Shown piece by piece: positions 10,882-23,224 of a DNA stretch of 57,397 nt (position 1 is its first letter; each line of letters starts with the position of its first letter). Location of the stretch: the NCBI GenBank assembly GCA_024364805.1, contig CM044495.1, positions 108,968,864 through 109,026,260 on the forward strand, read 5' to 3'. Position numbers and translations under genes: made by a program. The stretch is from Euprymna scolopes. Lineage: Eukaryota; Mollusca; Cephalopoda; Sepiida; Sepiolidae. Below the pieces are notes generated by a model, which was not told where the DNA came from, made no database searches, and saw only the letters and a list, made by a program, of their open reading frames with translations.

Positions 10882-12249
10882 CAAACAGCCACTTCGACAT
10901 CAAATACTGCTGTACTATTCTGTTAGTAATAGAGAGTAGATATTTGATTGGCATGCTCTAACTGAATGGGGATCAACCAAAACCCAGTGTAAAAATCGGT
11001 CTGGAGAGATTCTCTTTCCTTGGCCGAGGACAGAAAGAGAGACGTGTGACGGCGGAACAGTTACTACACTGCGAACCGATGTCGGAAGCAGAGAGAACCC
11101 ACTACGGATGTCATCGCCCACGGAGAGAGAGTTAGAGAAAGGGAGAGAAAGGAAAAGAGAAACAGAGAACGAGGAAGTTGAAAAACGTTCGATCGAAGTT
11201 AGAACCAACCACCTCCCACCTCCTCCAATGTGAAGGCAAGTGACAGGTCGTCCCATTGTCAACGCACGTAGTGACCACGGTTGTGCCAAGAAGCAGAAAG
11301 GAATCAGTATACGATTTCGTCAATTCTCTTTTTAGAATCAAGGGGCGAAACAAATAAAAAAAAAATAATAATACTCTCGTGTGCGGTCAGTTTTGACCAA
11401 AAGGCAGACCGCGTAAAACGTGTTTCCTGGACAAACAAAACGATGTCACATTTCCGATGTTTGCACAGACGGAGAAAAAACCCGATATCTAAATTAATCC
11501 CTCGATAAAGCTATTTTGGATAACCTAAAACGGATGCCGACAGGCATGTTTAAAAAAAAAGAAACAAATCCAAAATATCTGCCAAATCATCGTTTGGAAC
11601 TTATGTCTTCCACGCAGAACTGGAATGGGTCGCTCGGCGTTAAGAGACTGGGTTTGGTGATTGAAATATTCTTCCCTCACAAGAGATTTTATTTTGATTA
11701 ACTGTAACAATTGCAATTGTCAAAAGAAAAGAATTGAACTGTAAGTGCAAAAAAAAAAACACCTTTACTTTCTTTCTCTGTCGAGCTGGGAATCGGATTT
11801 TCCTCGTGTGGTCCAGTTGGTGCCGTATACCTTTTGTCTTTCTTTTATAGGATTCTCTTTGAGTTAGTATGTTAAAGATATTCCCCAATCCCATTAGCTT
11901 TGAATATATTTGTTTTGTTAAACCTTTCTTTCCCCTTATCATTAATAAATTTAGTTTGATATGATTTGAAAGTGTTTGTTTCGTTATTTCTTTCAAATTT
12001 TATTGTGTTCGAGTTTTGTGTTTATTTTGTATCCGTCTGTCTCACAGAAAATAATTGTTGTTTGTTTCAAACCTTTTTTGTAAAAAAAGGAAAATTGAAC
12101 CTAATCTAGGACCTATGAAAATGCCCCGAATGCAAAAGATTTGTCTGCCTATGATAAGCGTTTGCTATCTATAAATACCCACCCATATCCCTGGGTTTGC
12201 AATTTGTTGCATTTTATTGTTATATTTAAATATTGCTGCCGCCCGTATG

Positions 12250-12250
<1 letters not shown>
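10880..12250. other. purine-rich, more complex sequence; no gene recognised
   Basis: 10960-11510 is visibly less AT-rich than its surroundings, with AGAGAGAAAGGG-type purine tracts. Overlapping 60-124-codon frames on both strands match nothing I know. A short hairpin lies at 11393-11422 (GCGGTC..GACCGC outer stem, TTTTG/CAAAA inner stem). 11760-12060 is pyrimidine-rich with an AATAAA at about 11945 and a weak resemblance to an LTR or untranslated region. No call is made. Confidence 0.4.

Positions 12251-12322
<72 letters not shown>
12251..12322. repeat. (TA)n microsatellite
   Basis: About 36 TA dinucleotides. Confidence 0.97.
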
Positions 12323-12326
<4 letters not shown>

Positions 12327-12350
12327 CACATGTAAAATCATCCACATATT

Positions 12351-12475
12351 TCTCTCTTTTGCCCTCTCTCTCTCGCTTTCTCTCTCTCTCGATATATATA
12401 CATATATATACACTTACATTTATATATATGTGTGTATATATATATATTATTTACTTTAATAAGTATCTAATGCAC

Positions 12476-12552
<77 letters not shown>

Positions 12553-12560
12553 TGAGACAG
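12351..12560. repeat. (TC)n ... (TA)n-(GA)n cluster
   Basis: (TC)n at 12351-12390, interrupted TA sequence, then (TA)n at 12481-12516 passing directly into (GA)n at 12516-12548. The TC and GA blocks are mutually complementary, about 125 bp apart. Confidence 0.9.
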
Positions 12561-13697
12561 ACAGACAGAAAGAAAAAGCGAGAGAGAGGAAAAGAAAGAT
12601 ATGGAGAGATAACGCTTTAAAATGTCATAACAATGTTAGACCTTGCATTACTTAATAACCCGGGAGAAAATTAGACACTTTCTCTCATGTTCATGTCATT
12701 TTATTGTTCTTTCGTTTATGTTCATTGGGAAAAAGATGCGAATGCATCAAATTGAACATATGAACTAAAAACAAGACAAAAATTACATTGCACATACCAT
12801 TATACCGTATCAGCAATCATCAGCCAACGTTGTCTACGCTGACCCCAGCATAACCTAATATTGGCAATGGCAAAATTGCTAATCTGTTCTTTGATTGACA
12901 TTTTACAAAAAAAAAGTGAACCGAAAGCATCAATTCGTCTACGATTTGATTGCAATGAGGAGAACTTGAATGGTGAGAATATGAAGTGGCACTACAGATC
13001 TTACTTTAAATCGAAAACGATGATATATTTTTAGTATCTCCTGTGTCACAAAACTGTGGGAGTTTCGAAGTTGTAGTGATAGTAAATAAGATACTAATAC
13101 AATCCAAATTTACTAATAAGTAATTAGATGCACGCCGGAAATTTAAATTAAAAACATTACAGTTTTTACATGTATGCATATGTATTGATTCTATAACGAC
13201 TCCAGTAAATATTTTAAAATAATTTTGGTATCTACAAATTTCCTAGCTTTATCTTGCGATGAGTCAAATCGTTAACAAAAATGACATAAAATAGGTATTT
13301 TATATCTGTTATTTTTTAAAATATATTCGGCGCAAATAATAATCTTAATTTTACATGTACTATTGTTAGGTGATTTCGATATAGTAATATTAGAAACCCA
13401 GAATGAAAACTCTATTAAGCACGGGAACGTGATATTTTTTATCTCATTAATATTGTAACTGGAATTTAGAATAATATTATATATACATAAAAGTTGTACG
13501 GATTCTAGGAGTTTAGGCGGTTTAGAGCGTGCATTGACATAACAATATGATACTTACTTGCAAGTAAATAGAAATCACAAAGTATATGCCCATTATCCAA
13601 TGAAAATAATGTATTAGTTATCCAAGAAATTCAGAGATGGAACAAAATGATGTAAAAGATAGAAACATAGATAGGATTTATGAACACATTGACACTT

Positions 13698-13700
<3 letters not shown>
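12561..13700. other. AT-rich DNA, no gene seen
   Basis: Purine-rich decay of the GA array to about 12615, then unremarkable AT-rich sequence without domain-bearing frames. Confidence 0.55.
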
Positions 13701-13789
<89 letters not shown>

Positions 13790-13877
13790 AGGAGAGAGAG
13801 AAAGAGAGAGACAGAGAGAGAGAAAGAGAGAGAGAAAGAGAGAGACAGAGAGAGCGAGAGAGAAAGCGAGAGAGAGT
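13701..13877. repeat. (TA)n-(GA)n compound microsatellite
   Basis: TA repeats 13701-13763 pass directly into GA repeats with AAAG, CAG and GCG interruptions to about 13877. Confidence 0.95.
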
Positions 13878-14891
13878 GAAATAAATATTTAAGATTACAT
13901 TGAGTTCTAAAGCTTTGGATATAACGCTAATGAGTGTGCTCTTCCCTAAATTTCGTTTTTATTAATCGTCCACACTCTTTAGTGAAATAAACCGAATTGT
14001 AATCGCATAGCGTAAGATGACCATCCATTTTGTAGAAAGTATGGACTATTTGTCATAATCGAACACATTAACATTTTAGTTTTAATTTAGAATTTAATTT
14101 TCCAATTAGACTAATTTATACATCGATTTTGTTTCTTATTTTATTGTATTGAATAAATTTTGCCAAAAAAAAGCTGAAGGAAAGAATGCACTGTCTCTCT
14201 TTAATAATGCGACTCGCACAATAGAGGCCAAAAACTGTGTCATGCTATTCCCACTGGAGTTGATGTACCGCTGAAGTCTGACTTTGATGAGTTGAAACGT
14301 ACTTGATCGATGCAGTGTGAAAAGCCGACAAGTCGACGAGGGGATTCTAAAGTAATTGCGTGGTAGAACGCTACAAATTAGGCTGGCTTTTGTAGGGGAA
14401 GCTCAGACTCACATCAAACGTGAACTTGGGGTTTATCGATTGTGTCAAATGCTGACTGGACGAAACGTATTATGAAAGTGCAAAGAGAGGAAAGGATGAA
14501 TTACAAAGAAATCAAATATGTATAAATGGAAGACATAATGAAAAAAACAAGGAAGTACGAGGATGTGGAATAAGAAGAAAGACAGAATCGACGACGAGAA
14601 ATATGTATGTTAAGAAGTAAAGCAAAAAAAATAACGGGTAGAAGAGGAGTGTAAAATAAAGGAGTACGAAAAACAAATGCGGGATATGAATAAGGGAAGC
14701 GAGATAGGGGTAATGAGAGAGTAAGGAAATAAAAGAGCGAGCAACTAATTAAACAATGAAAAATGATATGCGTAGAAGAGAAATAACAAAACAAAAATTA
14801 AAAAAGGAAAACAAATGAAAACAATATGTTGAGGTCGCAACGATACGAAAAATGCGCCTACAGGAAGGTTGCACAAATTTCGACCACTCTA

Positions 14892-14892
<1 letters not shown>
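13878..14892. other. AT-rich then purine-rich DNA, no gene seen
   Basis: 14190-14480 is moderately complex sequence with no recognised protein. 14500-14820 is A/G-rich, giving a Phe/Ser/Leu-rich minus frame at 14501-14794 that is probably compositional. Confidence 0.5.
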
Positions 14893-14925
<33 letters not shown>

Positions 14926-15168
14926 NNNNNNNNNNNNNNNNNNNNNNNNNNNNNNNNNNNNNNNNNNNNNNNNNNNNNNNNNNNNNNNNNNNNNNNNNNN
15001 NNNNNNNNNNNNNNNNNNNNNNNNNNNNNNNNNNNNNNNNNNNNNNNNNNNNNNNNNNNNNNNNNNNNNNNNNNNNNNNNNNNNNNNNNNNNNNNNNNNN
15101 NNNNNNNNNNNNNNNNNNNNNNNNNNNNNNNNNNNNNNNNNNATATATATATATATATATATATATAT
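14893..15168. repeat. (CA)n, 217-bp assembly gap, (TA)n
   Basis: CA repeats 14893-14925, N at 14926-15142, TA repeats 15143-15168. The frames across it are artefacts of the gap. Confidence 0.97.
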
Positions 15169-16220
15169 GTAATGAATTAATTGATAAAAAATACAATTTT
15201 GAAGGAATAAAAATAACCAATCCAGATAAGCTCTAAACAGGTAGGAAAAGCAATTTATATAGGAAGAACGATATGGCAATTGAAACTTAACTACACCTTT
15301 ACTATGCCTTCGGAATAATGATTAAAGGTAAAAGAAAAAATACCTTTTACGTCTGAGTATTTTGATGACAATGCCTTAAGAGGCTCTTTATCGCCTTTCT
15401 CGTTAATCAAATGCTATAAGAAAATTTTATTTTACTCATACGTGAATATTCAGGTGAAAACATAAAAAGAAGGAAATAAAACAATTTAACAGTAGTATAT
15501 AAATAAGGCATAGTAAAATATAGGCACTGCTTAATAATTAAAACTGTAAGTAGTTGACAGAAAATGAAAAGGAGATAAAATAGACGACACTAGAAATAGT
15601 GATAAAGAAAGCCAATAAGACATACAGAAGAATAATAAGAATCGACCCTTTTTTTTAAGGGAACGTGAAAGAAAGAAAAGCTAAACTTAAAGAAATGACT
15701 GGTAAATCTCTTAAAATCGCAAGATTCTATTAACCTCTCAGTAATTTCTTGGAATGCGGGTTGGACAGTAAAGAATAATGATTGTTTTAAATTTAACATG
15801 TTTGTGTCACTTTGAAGTTAAGTTATGGTAAATTTGTAGGTAAAGTGCTGAAAGTAAGTGTAAATCGAGACTAAACGTCGGGTAAATATCGTCAAACAGG
15901 ATCATTGACATATATTCTTGTGTTCGCTTGATCATAGCAATAAACGGAACTTTATAGAATCCGTTTCATCGCGACAGTCAATGTCATACATGTCCTAATG
16001 TATTAAAAATACTAGGCAGTGTTTTCCCCCTCGTGGCGTAAATAAACGTGTCAAAAATTGTTTTCTAAGGGGTAACTTTTCAAATATCTGCGAAGAATGT
16101 TTTATAAATTAGCCTGGAGAGGAAATGTATCAGGTCCGTAGAAAATTCGTTCTCTAGTAAAAAAGAGATAAAGCGTGTGTCACGTGGTTTAGATGTGGTT
16201 AGTTTGTAATGCAATAGAAA
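15169..16220. other. AT-rich DNA; possible 5' part of LINE fragment
   Basis: No domains recognised. The last ~150 bp are more complex and may belong to the truncated LINE that follows. Confidence 0.5.
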
Positions 16221-16899
16221 TTGCATCAACGCTCTGATCCCCATCTGGCATCAATTGTGATGGATGGCTCTCGTCTGGGTGAGGCCCCGTGTTTTGACAA
16301 GCTTCTGGGTTTGACCTTTACTCCTGATCTGAAATGGAACACGCACATCGTCTGTTGCCAAGGTCGCTGGAAAGATGGTGGGATCCTTCTACTGCTCCAG
16401 AAGATATCTCACTACTGATGCAATTCTCTATCTGTATAAAAGCCAAGTACGTCCAAGGATGGAATACTCTTGCCATATCTGGGCAGGAGCTGCTAAAAAC
16501 AGCCTATCCTGCCTTGGCAGAGTACAAAATAGACTTCGTGGCTTAGTGGGGGATGCCCTTTTCTCTACCCTGCAACCTCTCTCCCACAGAAGAGACGTTG
16601 CGAGCCTATCCTTGTTTTATCCTTATTTCCATGGCAGGTGCTCGTCTGAACTCCAATCTCTGGTCCCCCCTCGCCAATCTTTCACGAAAAACACCCGTCT
16701 AGCTGAATCCACTGTGAAAAATTTCCCCCACTCTATATCTGTGCCTAAATCAAAACGCGGATTCCATGAACAAAGCTTCTTTCTTAGAACTGCACGCCTG
16801 TGGAACTCTGTTCCGTCTGCCTGCTTCCCAGCGGACTACAACTTGTATGTATTCAAGTACAATGTTAAGAAATTCCTAATAAACCGCCTCCTTAAGTAA
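16221..16899 (+). pseudogene. LINE ORF2 C-terminus (Jockey/CR1-like non-LTR retrotransposon), 5'-truncated
   Basis: The first part (16221 to ~16360) reads LLGLTFTPDLKWNTHI, the block after the RT palm of Jockey/CR1-group LINEs. A frame change near 16350-16375 leads to a 174-codon frame to the stop at 16897-16899: ILYLYKSQVRPRMEYSCHIW, then LGRVQNRLRGLVGD, then LSHRRDVASLSLFY.YFHGRCSSEL, then KRGFHEQSFFLRTARLWNSV and a basic end. This order (thumb, conserved HIWAGA, RVQNR, FHGRCS and ARLWNS blocks) is typical of the extreme C-terminus of such ORF2 proteins. Endonuclease and RT catalytic motifs are absent, so the copy is 5'-truncated, as target-primed insertion often produces. The long intact terminal frame suggests it is younger than the LINE piece at 51.8 kb. 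Confidence 0.88.
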
Positions 16900-18539
16900 A
16901 CACTTCATCAAATCTCCACACTAACGTAATGTACTTGCAATAACCCTTATCCATGAGTGGCTTCTGGGTCTTGATAAGTGGTTTTCACTGTGTAAAAAAA
17001 TAGTGCAATGGTGTGAAAAACATCTCAGCTATAGAAGATGTGTTTGTTTGTACTTTGTTCGAGATGAAATTTAAAGTTATCTGTGTTATATTTGGACTGG
17101 AAATCCACATTATATTGATCCCATAATAGCAAAATTATTTATTGAACTTTGTTCTATACACTATTATTCACGCAGTATGTTTTGATATTTTAGAAATCAA
17201 AAATTATGTGTTATTACCCTACACCAAATAAAGCACTAGCCATATTTATTGATGTTATCATTGTTTGCATATTTTTGAGTACGTATGGGATCTATGCACT
17301 ATAGTGATAGGGAGTTCGGAGTACATCATTGAGGAATATAGGAAATACACCGCATTATCAATTACAGGTATAATACTCCTCTGCGCCCATGCCTTGTTAT
17401 TTTTATTTTTGCAATAACCATCTGTGATGTGATGTTGAACAAATTCTCAAAAATAACCTGTAAAATATATTTTTTGTATAAAAGAAAATAATTATTTGTT
17501 AGATTAAGTTGGAGAGCTCTATAATATTCAATAATTACCAGGTAATCTCTCTCCTTGACAACATTACTGGTATATGTAACACGAATTCAGAGTAGTGTTG
17601 TTAAGTATAAATCGAGAAATAGCACCTGTCATTCCAAATCCCTCAAGGGTAAATGCACTATACATAAGTTAGTTATTTTAATTTGCTATTTTTACTTTAG
17701 CTTAAGATAAAACAAAATGGCAAAATGTTAATATGTAACTAAAAGTTATATAACATGAAAAAAAAAACAATCAACTTTGACTAAAAACACAGTTTCATTA
17801 CACGTACCCAAACTAGTATATAGTGATTCGTTTAAGTTCAAGCATTTTGGAGAAAGTTTGAATGAATACCCGTCTTTTTTCTAAACGTTAGTTCGTCCAA
17901 CGTGTTTTCGTGGAAAAATATTAAAGCAGAATCAACGAATGATAGGTTACTATTTTAAACGCACTTTGCTACTTGTGTTTGTATAATATACAAGATTATT
18001 TTAGTATTATCCCGATTGACATTCCACCATATACAATATTGTACTATTTGCTAAAACGCATCGTCGCTCATTAAAAACGAATTAAGAGATATGGACTCTT
18101 AGTGCGCAACCAACGTTTAATGAATAAATATCTTTTTTTATCTATTTAATCGCTCATTGACGAACTGAAAACAATAGATGAAATAGAAGCAAAAATCGAT
18201 ATGTATTAAAGTGACACAAGCAACTTTAAAATATGCACTATTTGTGAAAACTTAACGTCCTCCGATGAGCCGTCAATTTATTGAAAAAAAGTACTATCCA
18301 CTATAATATTTTGCGATAAAATTTAATTAAACTATTTATACTCGCAGAAACTTTATTATAACATGAATTTAATCCATCGATTTTAAGATGGCAAATTATT
18401 TGTTGTTCCGATAGAAACGAATTTTAAAATGGTCAAATAGTATGCACCAAATCACTTTAAAATATATATTGCTGATAAAGCGTTTGTGTGTAAAACGCTT
18501 ATGTTTCCTTGCTTTGTTTGCTATAAAAGATATATATAA

Positions 18540-18541
<2 letters not shown>
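16900..18541. other. LINE 3' flank and AT-rich DNA
   Basis: The first ~120 bp after the stop may be LINE 3' UTR (GAGTGGCTTCTGGG, then GTGGTTTTCACTGTG). No poly(A) or simple tail was identified. The remainder is AT-rich without recognised elements. Confidence 0.45.

Positions 18542-18598
<57 letters not shown>
18542..18598. repeat. (TA)n microsatellite abutting inverted repeat arm
   Basis: About 28 TA dinucleotides ending exactly at the outer edge of the left inverted-repeat arm. Confidence 0.95.
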
Positions 18599-18601
<3 letters not shown>

Positions 18602-18691
18602 TATGGGATGTTCATATTGTCTTTAATGAGACTTGTAGTGCATGTACGAATTGGATGAGTAAAATTAATTGCACATTTTAATTAGATTTCA
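18599..18691 (+). repeat. left inverted-repeat arm (93 bp)
   Basis: Matches the reverse complement of 21994-22086 at 92 of 93 positions by eye. Identity stops sharply after TAGATTTCA. Confidence 0.95.
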
Positions 18692-20689
18692 GCATGAAAT
18701 AATGTAGATTATATTATATGCAACTAGACTGCAGCTACAAATAGGATTAGTATATTTTAACTAGATTTTATAAAAATTTTGTAATAATAAATTATCCATG
18801 AAATGCTTCATGACAAATGGATTTTTGACAAAATGATCATTTTCCATGATTTGACATTTGGGTTATAATAAAGAGAAACATGCAGCACATTGGTTAAATA
18901 AACACTGCATAACACATTGTGAAGTGTAGAATTTTTAAATATAATAAATTCTATAAAAAAAAATTATGTATATAAATATGCCGCCTAGACTAACTCTCAA
19001 TTAGACTAAGAGCTACTGGTCAAAGTAATTGGATAATAAAAATGGTTAACTGCATTCAAGTCATCTTAATAAACACGCAGTGAACTTTCAGCGAGAAATT
19101 ATGTGTTATAAGAAATAAAATGAAAATACTGATGCCGGAATAAATAACGAATTTTTACATAAAATCTACTCTTTCTATTTATGATGAGATAATGATATAC
19201 GCCCAGAGATTAGCAACACTTGCTGCTTTTATAATGAACACGTCCAAATAGATTTATATACAGAATATTCCTGATTGACAGGAGTTAAATTATAAGGGAA
19301 TAGTTTCGATGATTTCTCACGGACTAACCCTTATTTTAAAATAATCGTTAAAAGTGCGAATGATGTGCGTTAGAATATAAAACCTTTAAAAATACTCATT
19401 CTGCACGGCTCATTCGATTTACAATTAAGACATTTTTTCGAAAGAGTTTGAAATTATGAAGATCCCGATTTTAATTCATCTATATTAATAAATTTCTTCG
19501 ATTAAATGTGGTTTTCCGATTTACGTCAAATGAATTTGTAAAATATAGGGCATACTACGCAAGTTATTCTATCGGCATATACATTGTCTTAAACCGACTA
19601 TCTGGTGTCTATTTATTTAAGGAAGTACAGTGTTAGTTGAAAAGGGGTGCTTACATAAATGTTTCTGGTTTATTAGATATATCCTTAATCCGATGCTATA
19701 TCCGAATGTATAATCGTGATTATCCGTCAATTACCAGCAGCTTACTTCATATGATACAGGAAAGTAATACCGAATTATAATAAATTTCTTTCAGGACGTA
19801 AACAAATATTTAGAATGAGGCTACCAAACGTAAACCATTAAAATAATAAAAAAAATCTGGCAGTATCTTTCTAGTAAAATGTTTGTTAAAGATACTGTTG
19901 CTATAATTACGTAAGGAATACAAGGTATATTATATTGAGCAAAAACTGGATAGAAAATGAGGTTTATAATACATTTTTCATGTGAATGTTGTTTCATGCT
20001 ACATTTGACAACATTTCAAATTATCAAATATTGCATGGTTATTAAAAAAAAAGAAATCAAAATAAACTGAGCTGACCATAGTGAAAGATAAAATTCCATA
20101 TTTAAGACAGGAATTCATCAACTTTAAAAGACCAGGGAGCAAAATAATGTGTTCTTTCTTTTTAATCAGTTTGCTGACAGACACAGAATATGAGAATATT
20201 TATAATAATTATATAATCGAATAAATATATCATCATGCTATTTTATTTCCTCTTGTTCCCTATTTTATTTATCCCCATTCTTGCATATTGACAATTAAGT
20301 TTCTTTAGCTGTGAATTAATAATGTTTTAGTATTGTAATCATGTTCTTATAAAATCACTTGGGAATATCGGGAAATGACGGTGTAGTGTTTGGTGTATAA
20401 TTATATTATGAGCGAAGAGCGATGCGCATTTTATGTAAACGAGGTTTAAAGACTGGAAACCCACATTATCTTCGTCATAGCATGCACACTTGGTTTTAAC
20501 AACATTTATTATAAGGGCTTTGCATGATTACAGTGAATATGTCTTGTCACAGTATTTTATGTATTAAGTTTACCGTTTATTTTGGGGGGGGGGCAACCAC
20601 ATGCTATGCCCTCAATCTATGAGCATTAAATTAACTTTGTGTGCCAATCTACTGTAAGTATTCCTTATTACTAATAACAAGTGATCAAA

Positions 20690-21110
20690 GCGTAACATTC
20701 GACGTCATCATATCTTTTCTATTCCAGTAGCCAAAGCATCGATTTAGACCGGCATAATGTAGCACTTTCATTGACTGGCTAAGCCTACACCACATTCCTC
20801 TCTCGGGGATTAATTAGTCCGCACGTCGATAAAATTTGTCTATTCGACTCGATTGAGAACATCTCTAAAATCGTACTGTATGCCCCCGATCGTTTGTTTC
20901 GGGTGACCAGTTATATGACATATTTACATCAACCTCTCCCTCCTTAGTAGATGGTATTTCGTTTGTTTATCTCCTTTTCGTCGTTGGCGACGGGAATATT
21001 TGTACTGGCGCTCTTGATCTATCTAATAATCACATAACTGGCTCATTTACAATACGTAACCAGTGGGATAATCGAAGTATCTCATAAACTTAATCCCAGC
21101 TAACAGGTTA
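20690..21110. other. higher-complexity sequence inside the inverted-repeat segment
   Basis: Less AT-biased, free of simple repeats and without an open frame. It holds words such as GGGGATTAATTAGTCC and GTCGTTGGCGACGGG. It could be single-copy regulatory DNA or part of an unknown element. No function is assigned. Confidence 0.3.
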
Positions 21111-21993
21111 GTAGTTTTATACACTCGTTTGATAATCATTGTATGAGCGCTAAAAAGAGTGTCCACATGCTTGCTATATCCGTATGCCCTTCCAGTGTCT
21201 TTGAATGACGTATTCATAGATTCCTAAACCACAAGATTTTTCTGATTCTAGCATAGTTCATGCGAAGTTACACCATCCATGCAAAGTTGTAAGCAGATTT
21301 TGAGGTTACACTAATTGTTATTTAAAAACGTAACACACACGTAAATGTTTCAAAGTAAATTATGCCTCGTCATACAACTTAGAAATAAATAAGAATGTAA
21401 AGGTTTAACTAGTTTCCTTAAAACATTACACGTGTAAATCATTCAGAGTGCGTTATTTTCACGACCCGACGGAACAGAATGGTATATGGCGACGGTATCA
21501 ACTTACTCCTTCTTAAAATATCACTATGACGAGATATATAATATATAAATAAAAGAATAATTAATAGATCATAATATTATAGGTACCCGCTCTAGAATCG
21601 TGTTGAACTTAATCGGTTGCTTTGACTCTTTTTGAGAATATATATGACTCCATTCGAATATAGATTCTTCCAAGTCATAAAGTTTATATAAATCAAGACA
21701 ATTCAACTCATCTGATACTTCCCAACATGTAGCCATTAAGCATATTAAAATACATGTATAAGGCTATTGCCTTGATAATACATGCAAAGAAAAGCTGGAG
21801 TAGGAAGGAAAAGGAGAAATTGAAAAGACCGTCCTGAATTTAATCAACAAAAATCCTCAAACGAATTAATGCACGCAACGGTTATTTCATATAACGAATA
21901 ATCACACGGACCGGTGCAACTCATGAGATTGATATTTTAGAAGGATGAAAAACATGCAGATAAAATTGAAAAACAGAATAGCAAACTTTACAA

Positions 21994-22086
21994 TGAAATC
22001 TAATTAAAATGTGCAATTAATTTTACTCATCCAATTCGTACATGCACTACAAGTCTCAATAAAGACAATATGAACATCCCATACGA
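21994..22086 (-). repeat. right inverted-repeat arm (93 bp)
   Basis: Reverse complement of the left arm with one mismatch; followed directly by (TA)n to about 22108. Confidence 0.95.
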
Positions 22087-22986
22087 TATATATATATATA
22101 TATATATACATATCCATATACTATTACTATTACACATTTCTGCCCACATAAAACGTTAGCAAAAGATATAATTTCTGTCTTATCCACCGTACTATCATTA
22201 ACACCTGAATGTTTAGTCATAAAATACTCAGAAATGACCGTGTATATCGCGTCAATGTGTGTGAGAAAAAATAGGCCCGTTAGGTAGTCTTTCGGGGAAT
22301 CACATGAGGTTTTACACGATGGTGCACTTTAATTCAATAATTTTCTAAAAACATACTTATTTTCAGTCTGACACAAATAAAACTATCTGGAAAGATTTAC
22401 ATTATATTTCCCAGTATCTGCAGTGTAAACGTCTGTTAGAGATGCAACGCATGTACGCTGAAAGCGAAGTTGTTTTTTCTCAGCAGCCACAATGTGAATT
22501 GATTTAAAATGGAGCAATTTTCAATATTATGGTCATACCAAACACCATACTATTTAAATTTTCCTCGAAAATTACGTATGTCAGTTATCAATAAAATCAA
22601 AAATTGTACTGTGTAATTTGCAAATCCCCTTGTCAGGCCATTCTAGATTTTGAGAAAGGTTATTTTCTGGAAGGTACCCGGACTCAGCTTGGACTTATGG
22701 TCATAGATTCGCGGCAAATACTTGTCTAGCCCAAACAACTGTTTATATTTTCTTTACTTCCTATCAGTGGTTAAAGTAAATATACATTAAATTATTCACT
22801 ATAAATATCCGTCCGTGAAACCCAATATGAAGATTGTTGTTTTATTATCTAATTTCCCATTAAGCCGTTCTTTTTAAATAATCAACAACTACACAATTTT
22901 CACGATGTTGTAAAAACACCGACTCCATTTAATCGTTATTCTAAAGTGGCCGTTGGCCCTGGTGAACAATATATTTGATATTATAT

Positions 22987-22992
<6 letters not shown>
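22087..22992. other. short (TA)n then AT-rich DNA, no gene seen
   Basis: TA repeats to 22108, then unremarkable sequence without recognised features. Confidence 0.55.
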
Positions 22993-23036
<44 letters not shown>

Positions 23037-23103
23037 GTATATATATATTTAAATATATATATATATGTATATAAATATCATTTTATATATATTAATATAT
23101 ATA

Positions 23104-23184
<81 letters not shown>
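22993..23184. repeat. (CA)n-(TA)n compound microsatellite
   Basis: CA repeats 22993-23026, interrupted TATA/TGTA sequence, then pure (TA)n from about 23101 to 23184. Confidence 0.95.
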
Positions 23185-23187
<3 letters not shown>

Positions 23188-23224
23188 GATAGATAGATAA
23201 AAATATACTATAAATATGTATCCT

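Larger units (their letters stand above)
18599..22086. mobile_element. 3.49-kb segment bounded by 93-bp inverted repeats; candidate non-autonomous DNA transposon
   Basis: The left arm 18599-18691 (TCGTATGGGATGTTC... to ...TAGATTTCA) is the reverse complement of 21994-22086 with one mismatch (TTTAATGAG versus TTTATTGAG). (TA)n arrays lie immediately outside both arms, so a TA target cannot be confirmed or excluded. The interior carries no frame above ~61 codons with any recognised domain, hence no visible transposase. It includes a more complex stretch at 20690-21110 and a G run near 20584. Alternatives: two independent insertions of one short repeat in opposite orientation, or an inverted duplication of a (TA)n-flanked sequence. 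The arm match is directly visible; the element interpretation is inference. Confidence 0.5.

Noticed and set aside
11800-11840. TTGGTGCCG-type sequence resembling a retroelement primer-binding site
   Set aside because: No LTR end with matching partner and no gag or pol frame next to it; too short to support a call.
12233-12655. 140-codon plus-strand frame
   Set aside because: Runs through (TA)n and (GA)n arrays, giving YIYI and RERE strings.
14271-14302. TGATGAG...GAAAC suggestive of a hammerhead ribozyme core
   Set aside because: The stem between the two conserved boxes is absent, so the fold cannot form.
14749-15279. Long frames across 14.75-15.28 kb on both strands
   Set aside because: They span the N gap and flanking (CA)n/(TA)n, so they are artefacts.
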